Positions 48,599-60,556 of a DNA stretch of 64,000 nucleotides are shown in pieces. The notes beneath the pieces are model-generated. The model searched no databases, was not told the DNA's origin, and was given only the letters and a program-made list of their open reading frames with translations. Each line of letters opens with the position of its first letter. The first letter of the stretch is position 1. A program made the translations under genes and the position numbers. Source of the DNA: Holothuria scabra (lineage: Eukaryota; Echinodermata; Holothuroidea; Aspidochirotida; Holothuriidae); contig CM074185.1 in the NCBI GenBank assembly GCA_037179385.1, forward strand, positions 5,699,371 through 5,763,370, given 5' to 3'.

Positions 48599-48787
48599 GT
48601 TGTCCACCACTGACAGAACCAATGAATGGCAGTATTAAAATAATCCCTACAGACAGAACGATTGGGGCAGAGGTTATTTACTCGTGTAGAAAGGGCTACG
48701 TAATATCCGGTCAACCAACCCGTGAATGCCAGGCAAACAAAACGTGGAGCGGGATGGAACCGACATGCACGGAGTCTACTACTAGAG
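48599..48787 (+). CDS. Sushi gene exon: sushi (CCP) domain 1
   Basis: Acceptor TACCAG and donor AGAG|GTATAC bound 189 bp, phase 1 to phase 1. The exon encodes one complete sushi/CCP module: CPPLTEPMNGSI, then GAEVIYSCRKGYVISG, RECQANKTWSGMEPTC, with the four Cys and the Trp of the family at the expected spacing, followed by a short Ser/Thr linker. Sushi modules mediate protein-protein contact in secreted and cell-surface proteins such as complement regulators and adhesion molecules. Domains encoded by single 1-1 exons are typical and allow shuffling or alternative use. The adjacent exons have the same phase. Confidence 0.85.
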
Positions 48788-49384
48788 GTATACCCATGAT
48801 ATTGTTTTGGTTGTTTGAAAGTTGTTTGATTAACCATAATGCTCCAAAATGTTTATTCAAAAACGTGTGTAATCCTTTTTACTGAAACACCACAAATTCG
48901 CCCGATTATTTTAGAGATTATTTGAACGCCAAACTTTCATCTTAGGTAGGTTTAGATTCACAAGGAGAACTTTCTGAAGTAAATTTTGCTGCTATTTCCT
49001 TTTTCAACAATCAAAGGGGCAAATATATACCTGCGACAAAAATACGGATACTTAGCCCAGCGGTAGTATATTATTAGAACCCAATTTCCGACGTACATTC
49101 CTTTTTACTGCTAGCTCATGCAGCACATTAAAAGCCGTGTTAGGTGCAAAACTGGTCGAATGGAGATCTTGCCTATCTTCCCTAACAACTGAAAACAATG
49201 AACTCGGTCTTGTTCTTGTTAAATTTAAAATAATTTTTATTTATCCAGTCTCTCTACTCATTTTTTTATTATTTTGTCAAGGAGACCTCTCTCTGCCTAG
49301 GAATGATGTTTAGCTTTGAATGATGAACAGATCTGATTGCCCTCAACATGAATTGATAACCCCATGTTTCCCAATGAAATACAA
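48788..49384. other. Intron, nothing recognised
   Basis: Contains a box-A-like CTTAGCCCAGCGGTAGTATA at about 49052-49071 but no box B or cloverleaf. Confidence 0.35.
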
Positions 49385-49510
49385 TTGACCCTATGGTCCA
49401 CTGGTTAGCATCAGACTTGCAGCCGGGAGGTCGGCATTTCGAGTAAAGAGGCCGTGACCGGCTAGACTTTAACGAATTGGTTGGAAACTATGCCGTCTTG
49501 GCAGCTAACC
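49385..49510 (+). repeat. SINE family B, copy 3
   Basis: A degraded tRNA-like head (TGGTCCACTGGTTAGCA, then CTTGCAGCCGGGAGGTC) is followed by AGGCCGTGACCGGCTAGACT, AACGAATTGGTTGGAAACTA, TGCCGTCTTGGCAGCTAACC. The body is collinear with 21061-21139 of copy 1, with an internal deletion of the segment before AGGCCGTG. Confidence 0.65.
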
Positions 49511-50944
49511 AAAAAATTACGAACGCTGACTGATGAAACAAAACTCCGCAGTGGATCCAACAATGAAAATTGTGGCACTGAGTAATAGAGATAAAAACAC
49601 GTTTCAGAAATATTATCAGTTATGCAATACATAAACCCTCCGGTAGGTATGGTTTAAGCAGTAAGGGAATGGACTGTCAATATTTGATAACCTCCAATAA
49701 TTAGAAGCAAGGTTTGACAAATTACAAAACAATACGTGGTGCCACTCGATGACGTTACACTCAGTCGGTGAACTTGCACATCTTTAGGACACGCCCAAAG
49801 GAATTAATGGTGATTTAACTAAGAAGATCTGTTGTTTTTTAATTTTTTTTTATTTTTATTTTTATTTATTTTTTTTTTTTTGCCCGCGCGATTTTTTAAG
49901 GCTGGATGTTACTAAGCTGGACCGGTTTCTGCTGTCCTCCTATGATACACTCACTTTACGCAACTACACATGAGGTATAATCTAGCATTATAACCTGTCT
50001 GGAAAACGTTTGCGATAATACGCTTACGACGTATTGTAAGTTATCAAACGTTTACTCGTGTATGAGTTGAGGAAGTTCCAAACCCAAATCCTGATAGGTC
50101 ATTGCGCTGCTTTCATTAAAAAAAAGAAATATTTTACTGGCACCTTGCAGAAATGAACGATGAGCACTGTTCAAGTTAAAAAGATATATCCTACCTGGCC
50201 AACAATGACGCTTTTCAACTCATACAATTCATAAATATAAAAATGCAATCGATTCAAAGCAGTGACAATGGCAATTGTTTCACTCAATTTTACAACCATC
50301 TTTACATTCAAATTAAATTTTTGATAGTTTCGTTTCATGATATATGAGGTGGATAAAAAATAAAGGTCACGGTCGTTTTTCAGTTCCCTGTTGGAATTCA
50401 AGCTGTGGAAGATTAGCAGAATGATTATATAAAAGTTGAAAAGGTAAAAGACTAAAAAAAAAAAATACAGAGCCAATTAAAACATGCTAACGGAGTGAAA
50501 AAGTCAGATTTTTTCGCCTGCGTTTTTTTCACAGCCAGTTGGGTCGGTGTGTTACATTTCGTAAATGCACACTGTGTCACCTACAACCTTGAACAAAACT
50601 AGGTGGAACAACTCAGTCCCACTACCTTGCACAAAGTCGTGGGTAATAATGCAAATCCAAAAGCACCATTTTCTTTCGCCCACGTTACACGGGTGTGGGA
50701 GGGGTACAGTACCTGTTGACGAGCACCCTGTATTGCCCAAACCTGTGTAGTTGCCAACCCACTTCCTAGCGTATCAAACCAAATCACCAATCGCAAATGC
50801 GCCTAACAGGAATTTTCAGGATATTTCCCAAACTATCTGTAGAGGTTGATCTTATTCAAAGTATAATTTACTTGAACTGACAAATAAGGTAGTATTTGAA
50901 ACCTTAACTGTATTAGATATATTATTTACCTTCAGTCAGGCAAG
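49511..50944. other. Intron, nothing recognised
   Basis: A T-rich run lies at 49837-49880. No domain, RNA or clear transposon end. Confidence 0.35.
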
Positions 50945-51075
50945 TTTGTCCTGTTCGTGATGAAGTTGCAGCGGGCAGGAATTGTGAAAGGGCCTGTCAA
51001 CCAGACAACACCTGTAGGAAACAAAACAAAGAGTGTGTTTGTGATGGCCTATGTGGACTAACGTGTTTTAAAAAA
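50945..51075 (+). CDS. Sushi gene Cys-rich exon, second copy
   Basis: Acceptor GGCAAG; the frame encodes CPVRDEVAAGRNCERACQPD, then NTCRKQNKECVCDG, LCGLTCFKK. The eight-plus Cys pattern parallels the exon at 46460, so the two arose by duplication. The first GT after the conserved part (AAAAAA|GTATGT at 51076) would end in phase 0, which does not suit the next exon (phase 1). A donor at 51098 (CGT|GTTAAG) would give 153 bp and phase 1. The exact 3' end is therefore uncertain. Resembles short Cys-rich spacers between sushi domains; not a domain I can name. Confidence 0.6.
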
Positions 51076-51691
51076 GTATGTATACACACTGTATCGTGTT
51101 AAGTACTTTCATCTCATTTAGCCCGATACCATGTTCTTTTATTCTGCATTCGTATTGAAATGGCATAAGTAACCAAAAGTCGCCGTTTTATCATATTGTC
51201 ATTTCTTAATTAGCTTCAATTTACTTTGAAAGAAAGTTGGTATATTGTTCTTTTTTCCAAATACTACTCTGCACTGACTTTTTGTTTTTTACTGTACTTT
51301 TCACCCCTAATGAGCTGGACTTGATTGTTTTTCACGTTCTTAAAATTTTCAATAAATTCTATCATCCTTTACAATAATATTAGATTTTTTCGTACATTTC
51401 CTATCATTATGATTTAGGTGACGTTAGTGGTAATGAACAGTTCATTTTTGTTTACATTTTTATTTCCAATTTCGTTTTTTCTCGAAATGCACCTACCGTT
51501 TGAAAGAAAGCATCGATACAACAGAGGTTCTAAGTCACGTTTGGTGCACAAGCAAAATATTTGATGCTTTCAATTTTGAGGTTCTCGTATGATAACAGAC
51601 CTGCAAGCAACGAGTCCGTATTTTATTTTAGATATATTTCTTTTACCTCGGAAAAAAGAATTTCGAAATCTGTTTTTTCTTCGGTTGCAAG

Positions 51692-51898
51692 GATGCCCAC
51701 CCTTAACTCCCATACACAATGGGAACTTGGCCATCGAACCTGAGGTTAGGACTATTGGATCACAGGTAACGTACTCTTGCAACAGCGGTTTTGTATTATC
51801 CGGCCGAAGAAATCGTCAATGTCGAGCTAACAAGAGGTGGAGTGGGACACAGCCGGCATGCATCCGGTCTAGCCCGTCTCCCCAGTCTTCTAACGATG
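51692..51898 (+). CDS. Sushi gene exon: sushi (CCP) domain 2
   Basis: Acceptor TTGCAAG and donor GATG|GTGAGC bound 207 bp, phase 1 to phase 1. It encodes CPPLTPIHNGNLAIE, GSQVTYSCNSGFVLSG, QCRANKRWSGTQPAC and a Ser/Pro-rich linker (SSPSPQSSND). Together with the 48599 exon it repeats the unit Cys-rich exon plus sushi exon, so the gene grew by duplication of an exon pair (46460 + 48599 and 50945 + 51692). Confidence 0.87.
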
Positions 51899-52507
51899 GT
51901 GAGCTTCTGCAAAATAAGTTATTTTTGATAAATTCCATACATGGTGAATTGTAACCTTTGAGAAAAATTCTTTACTTCTGAAACGTATGCTTTGTGGACA
52001 AATACGTTCAGCATAATGGAATAATAGCATTTAAAAAGATCTGTCATGGTAACTACGTCTTTTCTCTAAAAAGTGCGGTTGCCATTCATAGTACGCGATC
52101 CCTGGTTTATTACTACAATTAGCTGCTTCAATGAGCTGCAGTGTTGATAACAATTCCAGCGCAATAGACGCCAAGCACCTTTGGGGTTCAAATTAAAACT
52201 TACAACAAATTCTAAAATAAGTTCTGTGACAAAATAGGAATAAAATTACTTTTGGTGCATTGAAGGGCAAGATCCTCTTTCAGTTCATTTTGAGATTTAA
52301 TGCCATCAAACATCAACCTTCATAACCATTTTCAAATACTTCAATGGGCACATGATTTGTACTGACAACAGTTCCTGACGAAGTTGAGCATAGCTTTTTT
52401 TCATGTAAGGAAATACCAGTCCAGAGTTTATTGAGATGATATCTTAAACATTTTACCTGATATACCCTTACTCTCGAAGTCGCTTATATTATGATCTTTT
52501 CTGGTAG

Positions 52508-52699
52508 GTTTTTGCACCCGTTTGGAACTAAATGGTGGGACTTTGGAATATCGTGACGGCAACAACAGAATCGTAGAACAGCCTCTCCATGGAAATACTA
52601 GAATAGCTATGTGCTCAGAAGGTTACGTTCTGAACGGAATGGCCCAGTCACTTTGCTCCTTTGGCATATGGCAGGAAGAACTACCCAATTGTGAACGCG
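52508..52699 (+). CDS. Sushi gene exon: sushi-like domain 3
   Basis: Acceptor CTGGTAG and donor CGCG|GTAATA bound 192 bp, phase 1 to 1. It encodes CTRLELNGGTLEYRD, then TRIAMCSEGYVLNG, QSLCSFGIWQEELPNC. Four Cys, the GY pair and the Trp fit a sushi module, but its sequence class differs from domains 1-2 and resembles the next exon (LNGGTLEY against LENGALAY; ELPNC against ELPSC). Confidence 0.83.
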
Positions 52700-53207
52700 G
52701 TAATACTACTTAAATGGTCGAACGGATTGTTCATTGCAAATAAATGAAGTTTTTCGTCGGCAACTCAAATGATCCTAAGAAACTTGCATGAAGACCCGAA
52801 TTTTCTTCAATTTTTTTGTGTTTTACTGTTTTATTTTTACCCGTTTTCAACTGCTTTGACTATTAAAAAATGTAAGTACCCACATGTATTAGTTTCGTAT
52901 TGACAGTATTAATTCCAAGAGACAACTTATTAAGAACACATGTTACTCAAAAGAGCCATTGATCTTTTAGATTGAAATACTGGTAAACTTGTCGTAGTTA
53001 TTTGGTGGCCCCGAACAAAAGTTTCATTTCACAAGTAATCTATTTTCATGACATTTGCTGAATGTATTGATCCACAACTCTTTTCAGATCCACATACAGA
53101 AATACTTCCTAGTTTGAATTTTATCCTAAATTTGAAATTTTTTACGTGAATTTGTTTCCTTTTTCTGTGGGGTAATAATTCCTCCTTATGTTTGTGCTTT
53201 ATATTAG

Positions 53208-53399
53208 TTTCTTGCAAGACCTTGGACCTTGAAAATGGAGCTTTGGCGTATCTAAACGAAAATAACGAGAGAATTTTTGAACCTAAACATGGTGATATAA
53301 GAGTAGCCTACTGCAACGATGGTCGAATACTACGAGGAGCATCACAAACACAGTGCATTTCTGGTTCTTGGCAAACTGAGCTGCCTTCATGTGAAGTCG
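53208..53399 (+). CDS. Sushi gene exon: sushi-like domain 4
   Basis: Acceptor ATATTAG and donor GTCG|GTAAAG bound 192 bp, phase 1 to 1, the same length as the previous exon. It encodes CKTLDLENGALAYLN, HGDIRVAYCNDGRILRG, QCISGSWQTELPSC. Conserved Cys and Trp mark a sushi module. A good donor follows, so at least one more exon is expected; I find none before the PLE at 54142, so the gene probably continues beyond the PLE cluster or out of the window. Confidence 0.83.
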
Positions 53400-54007
53400 G
53401 TAAAGTTCCATCTATTGCTGGATATCTTAGTTAATTATCTAAAGCTAGCTACATGACGTCTTATCTCTAGTTTAGCAGCTTGATAGGTTATTTTTAAAAC
53501 CTTATGGTTGCATACCTTAGATAGGAGAACAACATTGTTGTCATCTTTAACATCACTGAAAGTTTACTTCTTATAACTAAACCGCATGAGCGCAATTGGA
53601 CAGCTAATGTTTCCGTTCGTTGTTTAAAGATCGTTAGAATGTAAGCAAAGTATATGACGGTCTGCCTCTTACCTTCATCAGTGAATGACGGCATGAACTC
53701 AGCGCTTAACCTGCTGGCGAAATAAACCCATGCTCAGCATTGAAATCAATTAAGGTGTAAGCCCTCTTCTATATGGAAATATGATTTAAACTTAATGTGG
53801 TATAAAAACGCGACATTTTGGCCATTTGACGTCGACAATCCCGTGAACGTTTTACACAGTTTATCTGGGATATAGAGACTATGCCCAATTCCCATTTACC
53901 GAAATAGGCCTTTTTATGTTATTACTAGTATTTGTTAACGACTTTATTAAAAATGTATGTGTACATAAAAATTCATCGCCGTGGCGAAAATCGGATATAT
54001 AAATATT

Positions 54008-54041
<34 letters not shown>

Positions 54042-54096
54042 CATAATTTTTGGTTCAATTATATTACACTGTGTATTATCATGTTTTTGCAACTAC

Positions 54097-54100
<4 letters not shown>
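53400..54100. other. Intron or downstream region; small TA/TG tract at 54004-54041
   Basis: Nothing recognised apart from a TA run continuing into (GT)n. Confidence 0.4.

Positions 54101-54141
<41 letters not shown>
54101..54141. repeat. (TA)n at the 5' boundary of a PLE
   Basis: The tract is flanked by CAACTACC on the left (54090-54097) and GGTAGTTG on the right (54142-54149), an inverted pair around the TA run. Confidence 0.9.
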
Positions 54142-54143
<2 letters not shown>

Positions 54144-54818
54144 TAGTTGGGAGAGGTAGCCTTGGAGAAAAAGAACAAATCTGTTTCAAATCTACGTATT
54201 CCTTTGGTTATTTCATATCACCCTTCGGTCCGTCCTATTTTACGCGCTATCTACAAAAATGTAGAGTCGCTCCGACAAGACCCCTCAACCCGTGATGTTT
54301 TCCCGGAACCCCCCATCACTGCTTTTAGAGTTGAGAAAAATTTAGCCAACCATTTAGTTCGGGCTTCCCACCCACTCAATTCTTTCGACGACACCCCTGG
54401 TACCTTTCCCTGTAAACGTCCGAGGTATAATACATGCCCAGTTGTTGGCAAACACGACATTTCAGGCCCCAACGGCAAATGCTTCATTGTCAAACAAAGA
54501 TTCTCCTGCATTTCCCCTAATGTAGTTTATATTTTAGCTTGTGGGAGATGTAACTCGTTGTATGTGGGAGAGACCAAGCGCCGCCTCGCGGATCGAGTCA
54601 CCGAGCACCTTAGGTCCATCAAACAGAATCTCCATGGATACCCGGTGGCTGCACATTTTAATCCCCCTTCACCTTGTTCAATACGGCATTGAACCGTTAC
54701 GGCAGCTGTAATGTGCCGAGGCTCCGATCGTGACCGCCGTAGTGCTGAAAACCGACTGATCATGAGGCTAGGTACTCTCGCTCCACACGGGCTTAACGTT
54801 AGAATTGACCTTTTGTGA
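54142..54818 (+). pseudogene. Penelope-like element, lineage 1, copy 2 (linker and GIY-YIG)
   Basis: The frame from 54147 gives SYHPSVRPILRAIYKNVESL, RQDPSTRDVFP, a Cys pair region (RYNTCPVV) and the endonuclease NVVYILACGRCNSLYVGETK, RRLADRVTEHLRS. A TGA after SIRH interrupts it; the same frame then continues RGSDRDRRSAENRLIMRLGT and ends with TGA at 54816-54818, so the internal stop is a point mutation. The RT part is absent, giving a 5'-truncated copy that starts exactly at a (TA)n tract. The endonuclease motifs (GIY-like VYI, YVG, catalytic-type Arg and His) look intact. Confidence 0.9.
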
Positions 54819-55008
54819 TTTTCACCCCTTTTTTGTACCAGTTTTTACTCCTTTTACACTTTCCCGTTCGTGCTCGTTTTTTACTGTGTAGGCCTTAATA
54901 ATAATTTTTTATTTTTCCGGAGCTAGTTTTTGTCTACTGTTTTTCTTTTTTTCTGACCATGTTCGATTTTTACGTGCATTTTTTCATCCAGGACGCTCTC
55001 TTTCTTTT

Positions 55009-55207
55009 TTTGATTTGTGTTTCATCCTTCGCACTCATGTCTTCTGACAGTCACTTTCGTCCGGTTCTGTTTTTACAGCGATCGCTTCGGATTTGATGTT
55101 TGTCGTGTCCAATTGTTACTGTTGGTTGTTCAGTTTGTTTTTTGCCACCTGATGAAGGGTTTATACCCGAAACGTCGTGGAGTTTTCCGCAAACTTTTAA
55201 GCACTTT
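55009..55207 (+). repeat. Lineage 1 PLE pseudo-LTR, first copy (3' side)
   Basis: Matches 55470-55690 closely: GTGTTTCATCCTTC.CA, GACAGTCACTTTCGTCCG, TTTTTACAGCGATCGCT, TTGCCACCTGATGA, AAACTTTTAAGCACTTTTTA and CCTCTTTTCGACCTATATAT. Direct terminal repeats with internal hammerheads are the known hallmark of Penelope-type pLTRs. Confidence 0.88.
55145..55180 (+). ncRNA. Hammerhead ribozyme motif in pLTR (canonical core)
   Basis: CCAC (55145-55148) pairs with GTGG (55177-55180) as stem I. CTGATGA (55149-55155) is the first core strand. GGGT/ACCC closes stem II with a four-base loop, and GAAA (55169-55172) is the second core strand. CGTC follows: A-T and C-G can form a two-pair stem III with no loop, and cleavage would follow the C of GTC. 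All conserved core bases are present. Small hammerheads with minimal stem III are known from PLEs and are thought to act as dimers. Confidence 0.82.
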
Positions 55208-55445
<238 letters not shown>

Positions 55446-55469
55446 ATCTATTCGTCATCTCTTTTTCTT

Positions 55470-55690
55470 TTTTTATTTGTGTTTCATCCTTCACATTCAT
55501 GTTTTCTGACAGTCACTTTCGTCCGCTTCTGTTTTTACAGCGATCGCTCCAGATTTGATGTTTGTTGTGTCCAATTGTTTTTGTTGTTTGTTCAGTTTGG
55601 TTTTTGCCACCTGATGATGGGTATATACCGGAAACGTCGTAGAGTTTTCCGCAAACTTTTAAGCACTTTTTACTACCTCTTTTCGACCTA
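55470..55690 (+). repeat. Lineage 1 PLE pseudo-LTR, second copy (5' side)
   Basis: Direct repeat of 55009-55207, now followed by RT coding sequence, so it sits in the 5' pLTR position of the next copy. Confidence 0.87.
55607..55642 (+). ncRNA. Hammerhead ribozyme motif, second pLTR
   Basis: CCAC, CTGATGA (55611-55617), stem II GGT/ACC with TATA inside, GAAA (55631-55634), CGTC, then GTAG. The core is intact, but stem I has one mismatch (GTAG for GTGG) and stem II has lost its closing pair, so activity is doubtful. Confidence 0.7.
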
Positions 55691-55699
55691 TATATATTT

Positions 55700-56225
55700 C
55701 TCCCCACATTTCTTGAGCCTTATTCGTGACTTTGAGTTTCCTGAAAATTGCGGAGATCCCTTTTTATTCACCATGGACGTGTCCAGCCTCTACACGTCCA
55801 TTCCTCATAATGCTGCCTTAACAGGTATCCGTTACTAACTAGACAAACGGCGTGATCCTCTTATACCGACTGACACCTTCCTACGTTTAACGGAACTTGT
55901 TCTCACGCAAAATTGTTTTCAGTTTAATGGGCCTTTTTTCCGGCAAGTTAAAGGAGTGGCCATGGAAACCGAAATGGGTCCTTCTGTTGCCTGTTTGACC
56001 ATGGGTCACCTTGGAAGAACAATTTTTTTCTCTTATTTTCCCGGCCACTACCTATGCTTTACAAAAGGTATATTAATGATATTGTAGGAGTTGCCACTGG
56101 ATCCCGTCGTGATTTAGGAACTTTTATCGACTTTGTTAATTCCTTTTGCCCCTTTTTGAAATTTACCCATTGTATCTCGGACTCATCTGTTGTTTTTCTC
56201 GACCTTACTAGCCCGGCTTCAGATT
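55700..56225 (+). pseudogene. Penelope-like element reverse transcriptase fragment
   Basis: Gives TMDVSSLYTSIPHNAAL (RT motif A type, 55774-55824), a stop, then LTELVLTQNCFQFNGPFF, QVKGVAMETEMGPSVACLTM and, after a frame change, LYKRYINDIVGVATGS. The active site reads YIND (56069-56080) where YIDD is expected, so one catalytic Asp is lost. FIDFVNSFCPFLKFTHC follows in another frame. It breaks off at about 56225 into unrelated sequence. With the preceding pLTR it forms the 5' part of a PLE copy. Confidence 0.9.
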
Positions 56226-57354
56226 GAGGCAAGTGCCACCTGGAATGGTCATTAATGTCACTATGTTTTTTCGATACCCTGACATGTCTATTAACAGAAA
56301 AACTAAGGTATATGGGTATCTTCGGGTGGGTTGGGAAAATAAAGCGGGGCATCTGCCAAGAGTCAGGGTGCTTAAAAATCAAAAAAATAAGGGTAGGGGA
56401 AAGTAAAACGGCTATTAGTTTCCATCTAGAAACTCGAAAGTTGCAAACTACCCCTCAAAATACTTGCAAAGAAATTGTCTTTTAGTTGATATACATATTT
56501 TGAGAATCACGTGACTATTGAGGTCATTTAAAGCCAAAAAGGTACGAAATTTGACATTTGACCTAAATCTTGACTATGCAATTTTTAAATGTAATTGTGT
56601 ACAGTAAATCGATTCATTTGTCCTAGTTTGTTCTGAAGTGATAATATTACATGTCTTCAGACAATTTTAGGCTACTAATATTCCAGGGTTTGTACTTAGG
56701 AAGTACCAGTGTCGAACGAAATGTTGACTAGTAAAAAATCTGTTAGAAAAACATCGTTTTCAAACCCGGAAATGACGATCTATTCATGGTTAATGAGAGT
56801 TACAAGCTGTTCACCATCTCGCAATTATTTTTATATCTATTTCAGCATTCCTTGTTATAGCAAATTTATTCATTGCATATATAAATGTCCATATGGATAC
56901 CCCTGTCCCTTCTTAATACCTAAAAAGGTGCAAAATAATACGATGAAATATCAGTAGTAATAGCCAGAAATTGGGCAGGAGATTGAGGTAAGTGCCATCT
57001 GGAGTGGTCTTTATAGGCTATGGCCAACAAGCATCTCACAGGCAACCCTAGAACTGTCCTTCGCAATATTTTTTGGAAACTTTACGGTCCGCTGAATACT
57101 AAATCAAGTGGTATTAGTAAATATTTTGGGTCTTGACCGTTCAAAATGGCTGCCAAAAACAAAGTGGTGGCAAACATTTTGAATATTTTGTATTAAATAA
57201 AAATAAAGAAAATATTCTTAAAAAATATTTTTGAGGGATCGACTTTTAAGATTTAGACATATTTTATGACAAGAAGTTCCAGAATTAATTTTTGGGACTG
57301 TTTTGGTGAGATTAAGGTTAACCAAGATAATAGGATTGTACCTCCTATCACAAC
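56213..57354. repeat. Short direct repeats around unknown sequence
   Basis: AGATTGAGGCAAGTGCCACC then TGGAATGGTC (56222-56252) recurs as AGATTGAGGTAAGTGCCATC then TGGAGTGGTC (about 56980-57010). The ~750 bp between has no recognisable coding content; this could be an insertion bounded by repeats. Confidence 0.4.
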
Positions 57355-58489
57355 TTCAGCACATTAACATGAATGTCGGCCTATACAGAGACGACGGTTT
57401 GGCTGTTTGCAGAGCAACACCAAGGCAAACAGAAAAAATACAGAAAGAAATATGCAAGATATTCTAAAATAACAATCTTAAAATAGAAATTTAAGCAAAC
57501 AAAAAAAAAAGTGAACTTCTTAGACCTTACCTTAGATCTTAGCACAAGCAAATACAAGCCATACATGAAACCAAACGACACCCCTCTCTATGTGCAAAAA
57601 CAGAGCAACCACCCCCACTTGTCAAAAAGAACATTCCAGAAAGCATCAACAGGAGACTATCCAACATTTCTTCCGACGAAAACACATTCAACACATCATC
57701 GCTCGTATACCAAGAAGCATTACAAAGAAGTGGCTATGGGTAGCCTACAACCTAAAGTACGAGACCCAACCCCCTAGAACCAGTCATTCCAAGGGAGCCC
57801 TGAAACGAAGACGAAATAAGAACATAACCTGGTTCAACCCCCCGTTTAGTGACAGTGTCACAACCAACATTGGCAAGAAATTCTTCAACTTCTTGGACAG
57901 CTGCTTCCCACCTGGGCACAAACTACATACTTTACTCAACAGAAACACGGTGAAACTGAGTTACAGCTGCATGGCAAACATAGACCAAATTATATCAGTG
58001 CACAACAAATACAGAGTGGCGAAACAGAAGGTACAACCAGCAACGCGAAGCAACTGCAATTGCAGAAAGTAAAGTGAGTGCCCATTGGAAGGCAACTGTC
58101 TCACGAACAACATTGTGTACCAAGCAACTGTAACAAGCCACGACAACCACAACGAAGAAACATACATTGGTCTAACAGAGAACACATTCAAAACAAGATA
58201 CACCGCCTCCAAGTCTAGCTTTAAACACAAAGACAACAGAAACGCAACTGCACTCAGTGAATACATCTGGAAACTAAAGGATACAAATGTAGGACACGCC
58301 GTAAAATGGAAACTCATGAACAAAGCTCGAGCATACTCCACATCATCTAAAACGTGTAATCTCTGTCTGGAAGAAAAGATTTTCATTATACTCAAACCTT
58401 CCTTAGCAGCTCTAAATAAATAAATAAAAAAAAAAAAAAAAAATGAACTGATAAGCTCTTGTAGACACAGGAACAAACATCTACTGTGA
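57355..58489 (+). pseudogene. Penelope-like element, lineage 5 (YRDD RT end and GIY-YIG)
   Basis: Begins with an RT active site NVGLYRDDGLAV (YRDD at 57384-57395, intact), then RATPRQTEKIQKEI, an A-rich patch, and [20 protein letters not shown]. Shifted frames give NITWFNPPFSDSVTTNIGKK, RNTVKLSYSCMANIDQIIS, and from 58079 the endonuclease NNIVYQATVTSH, ETYIGLTENTFKTRYTASK. The end NELISSCRHRNKHLL is separated from the main frame by a TAAATAAA/A(18) expansion at 58415-58441 that introduces a stop. This YRDDG lineage is known from cnidarians and other invertebrates and is distinct from the other copies here. Confidence 0.88.
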
Positions 58490-58726
58490 AATTATTCTAA
58501 TAGGTAATGTATCTTGGCTCGCTGTACACCGTTCGTGCCTGTTCACAACGAACACGGAACGAACACGTGATTAGAAAAAGGACACGTTCAAAGGCAGCGA
58601 AAACATACGTATTTAACGTTATTGACATCATTCTACTTCATGCCTCTGAGGAGTGAGGACCTACATTATTGGCCCTTACGAAACAGTTCTGTAAAGCTTT
58701 GTTGTAAGAACTTATTGCAACCTTTT

Positions 58727-58732
<6 letters not shown>
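58490..58732. other. No feature recognised
   Basis: Short spacer between the lineage 5 PLE and the foldback element. Confidence 0.4.
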
Positions 58733-60120
<1,388 letters not shown>

Positions 60121-60556
60121 TTAGAAAGGACACTCATAGTATATATAATTTACATGATATAATTTCAGGGATATCCCTAGTCCTCTAATCTGAATTTGAA
60201 AGATATATTCCCGTTGCCCAATTTTTAAACTAGGGGTATTGCAAAGTATTGGAAGAGGGGCTTTTCGAAAGTGGTGATGAGGGATTTTTTTTAATTATTA
60301 TTCGATTTTTAAGATTACCAATTAATCTGTAAATAGCAAGGTTATATCTCGTGACAAAACGAATGCAGGAGCTTTGCGATTTGACATGCTCTTCGAGATC
60401 TACTGAACGAAAAAATAAGATACTGGATCTGGTTAATACAAGGCTTCACCCTTTTCTCGATTGAACGGAACTTTGGAAAATAGATTTTCTATGGTTCAAC
60501 TGACTCGGGGCCCTTGGTTCCTTATCAATGGTTATGGCAAGCTAAATGTTCATTAA
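60121..60556. other. Nothing recognised, possible PLE remnant
   Basis: Could be the upstream part of the minus-strand lineage 6 copy, but I cannot read RT motifs in it. Confidence 0.3.

Noticed and set aside
49052..49071. Another tRNA-like start (CTTAGCCCAGCGGTAGTATA)
   Set aside because: Box A resemblance only; no box B or cloverleaf.
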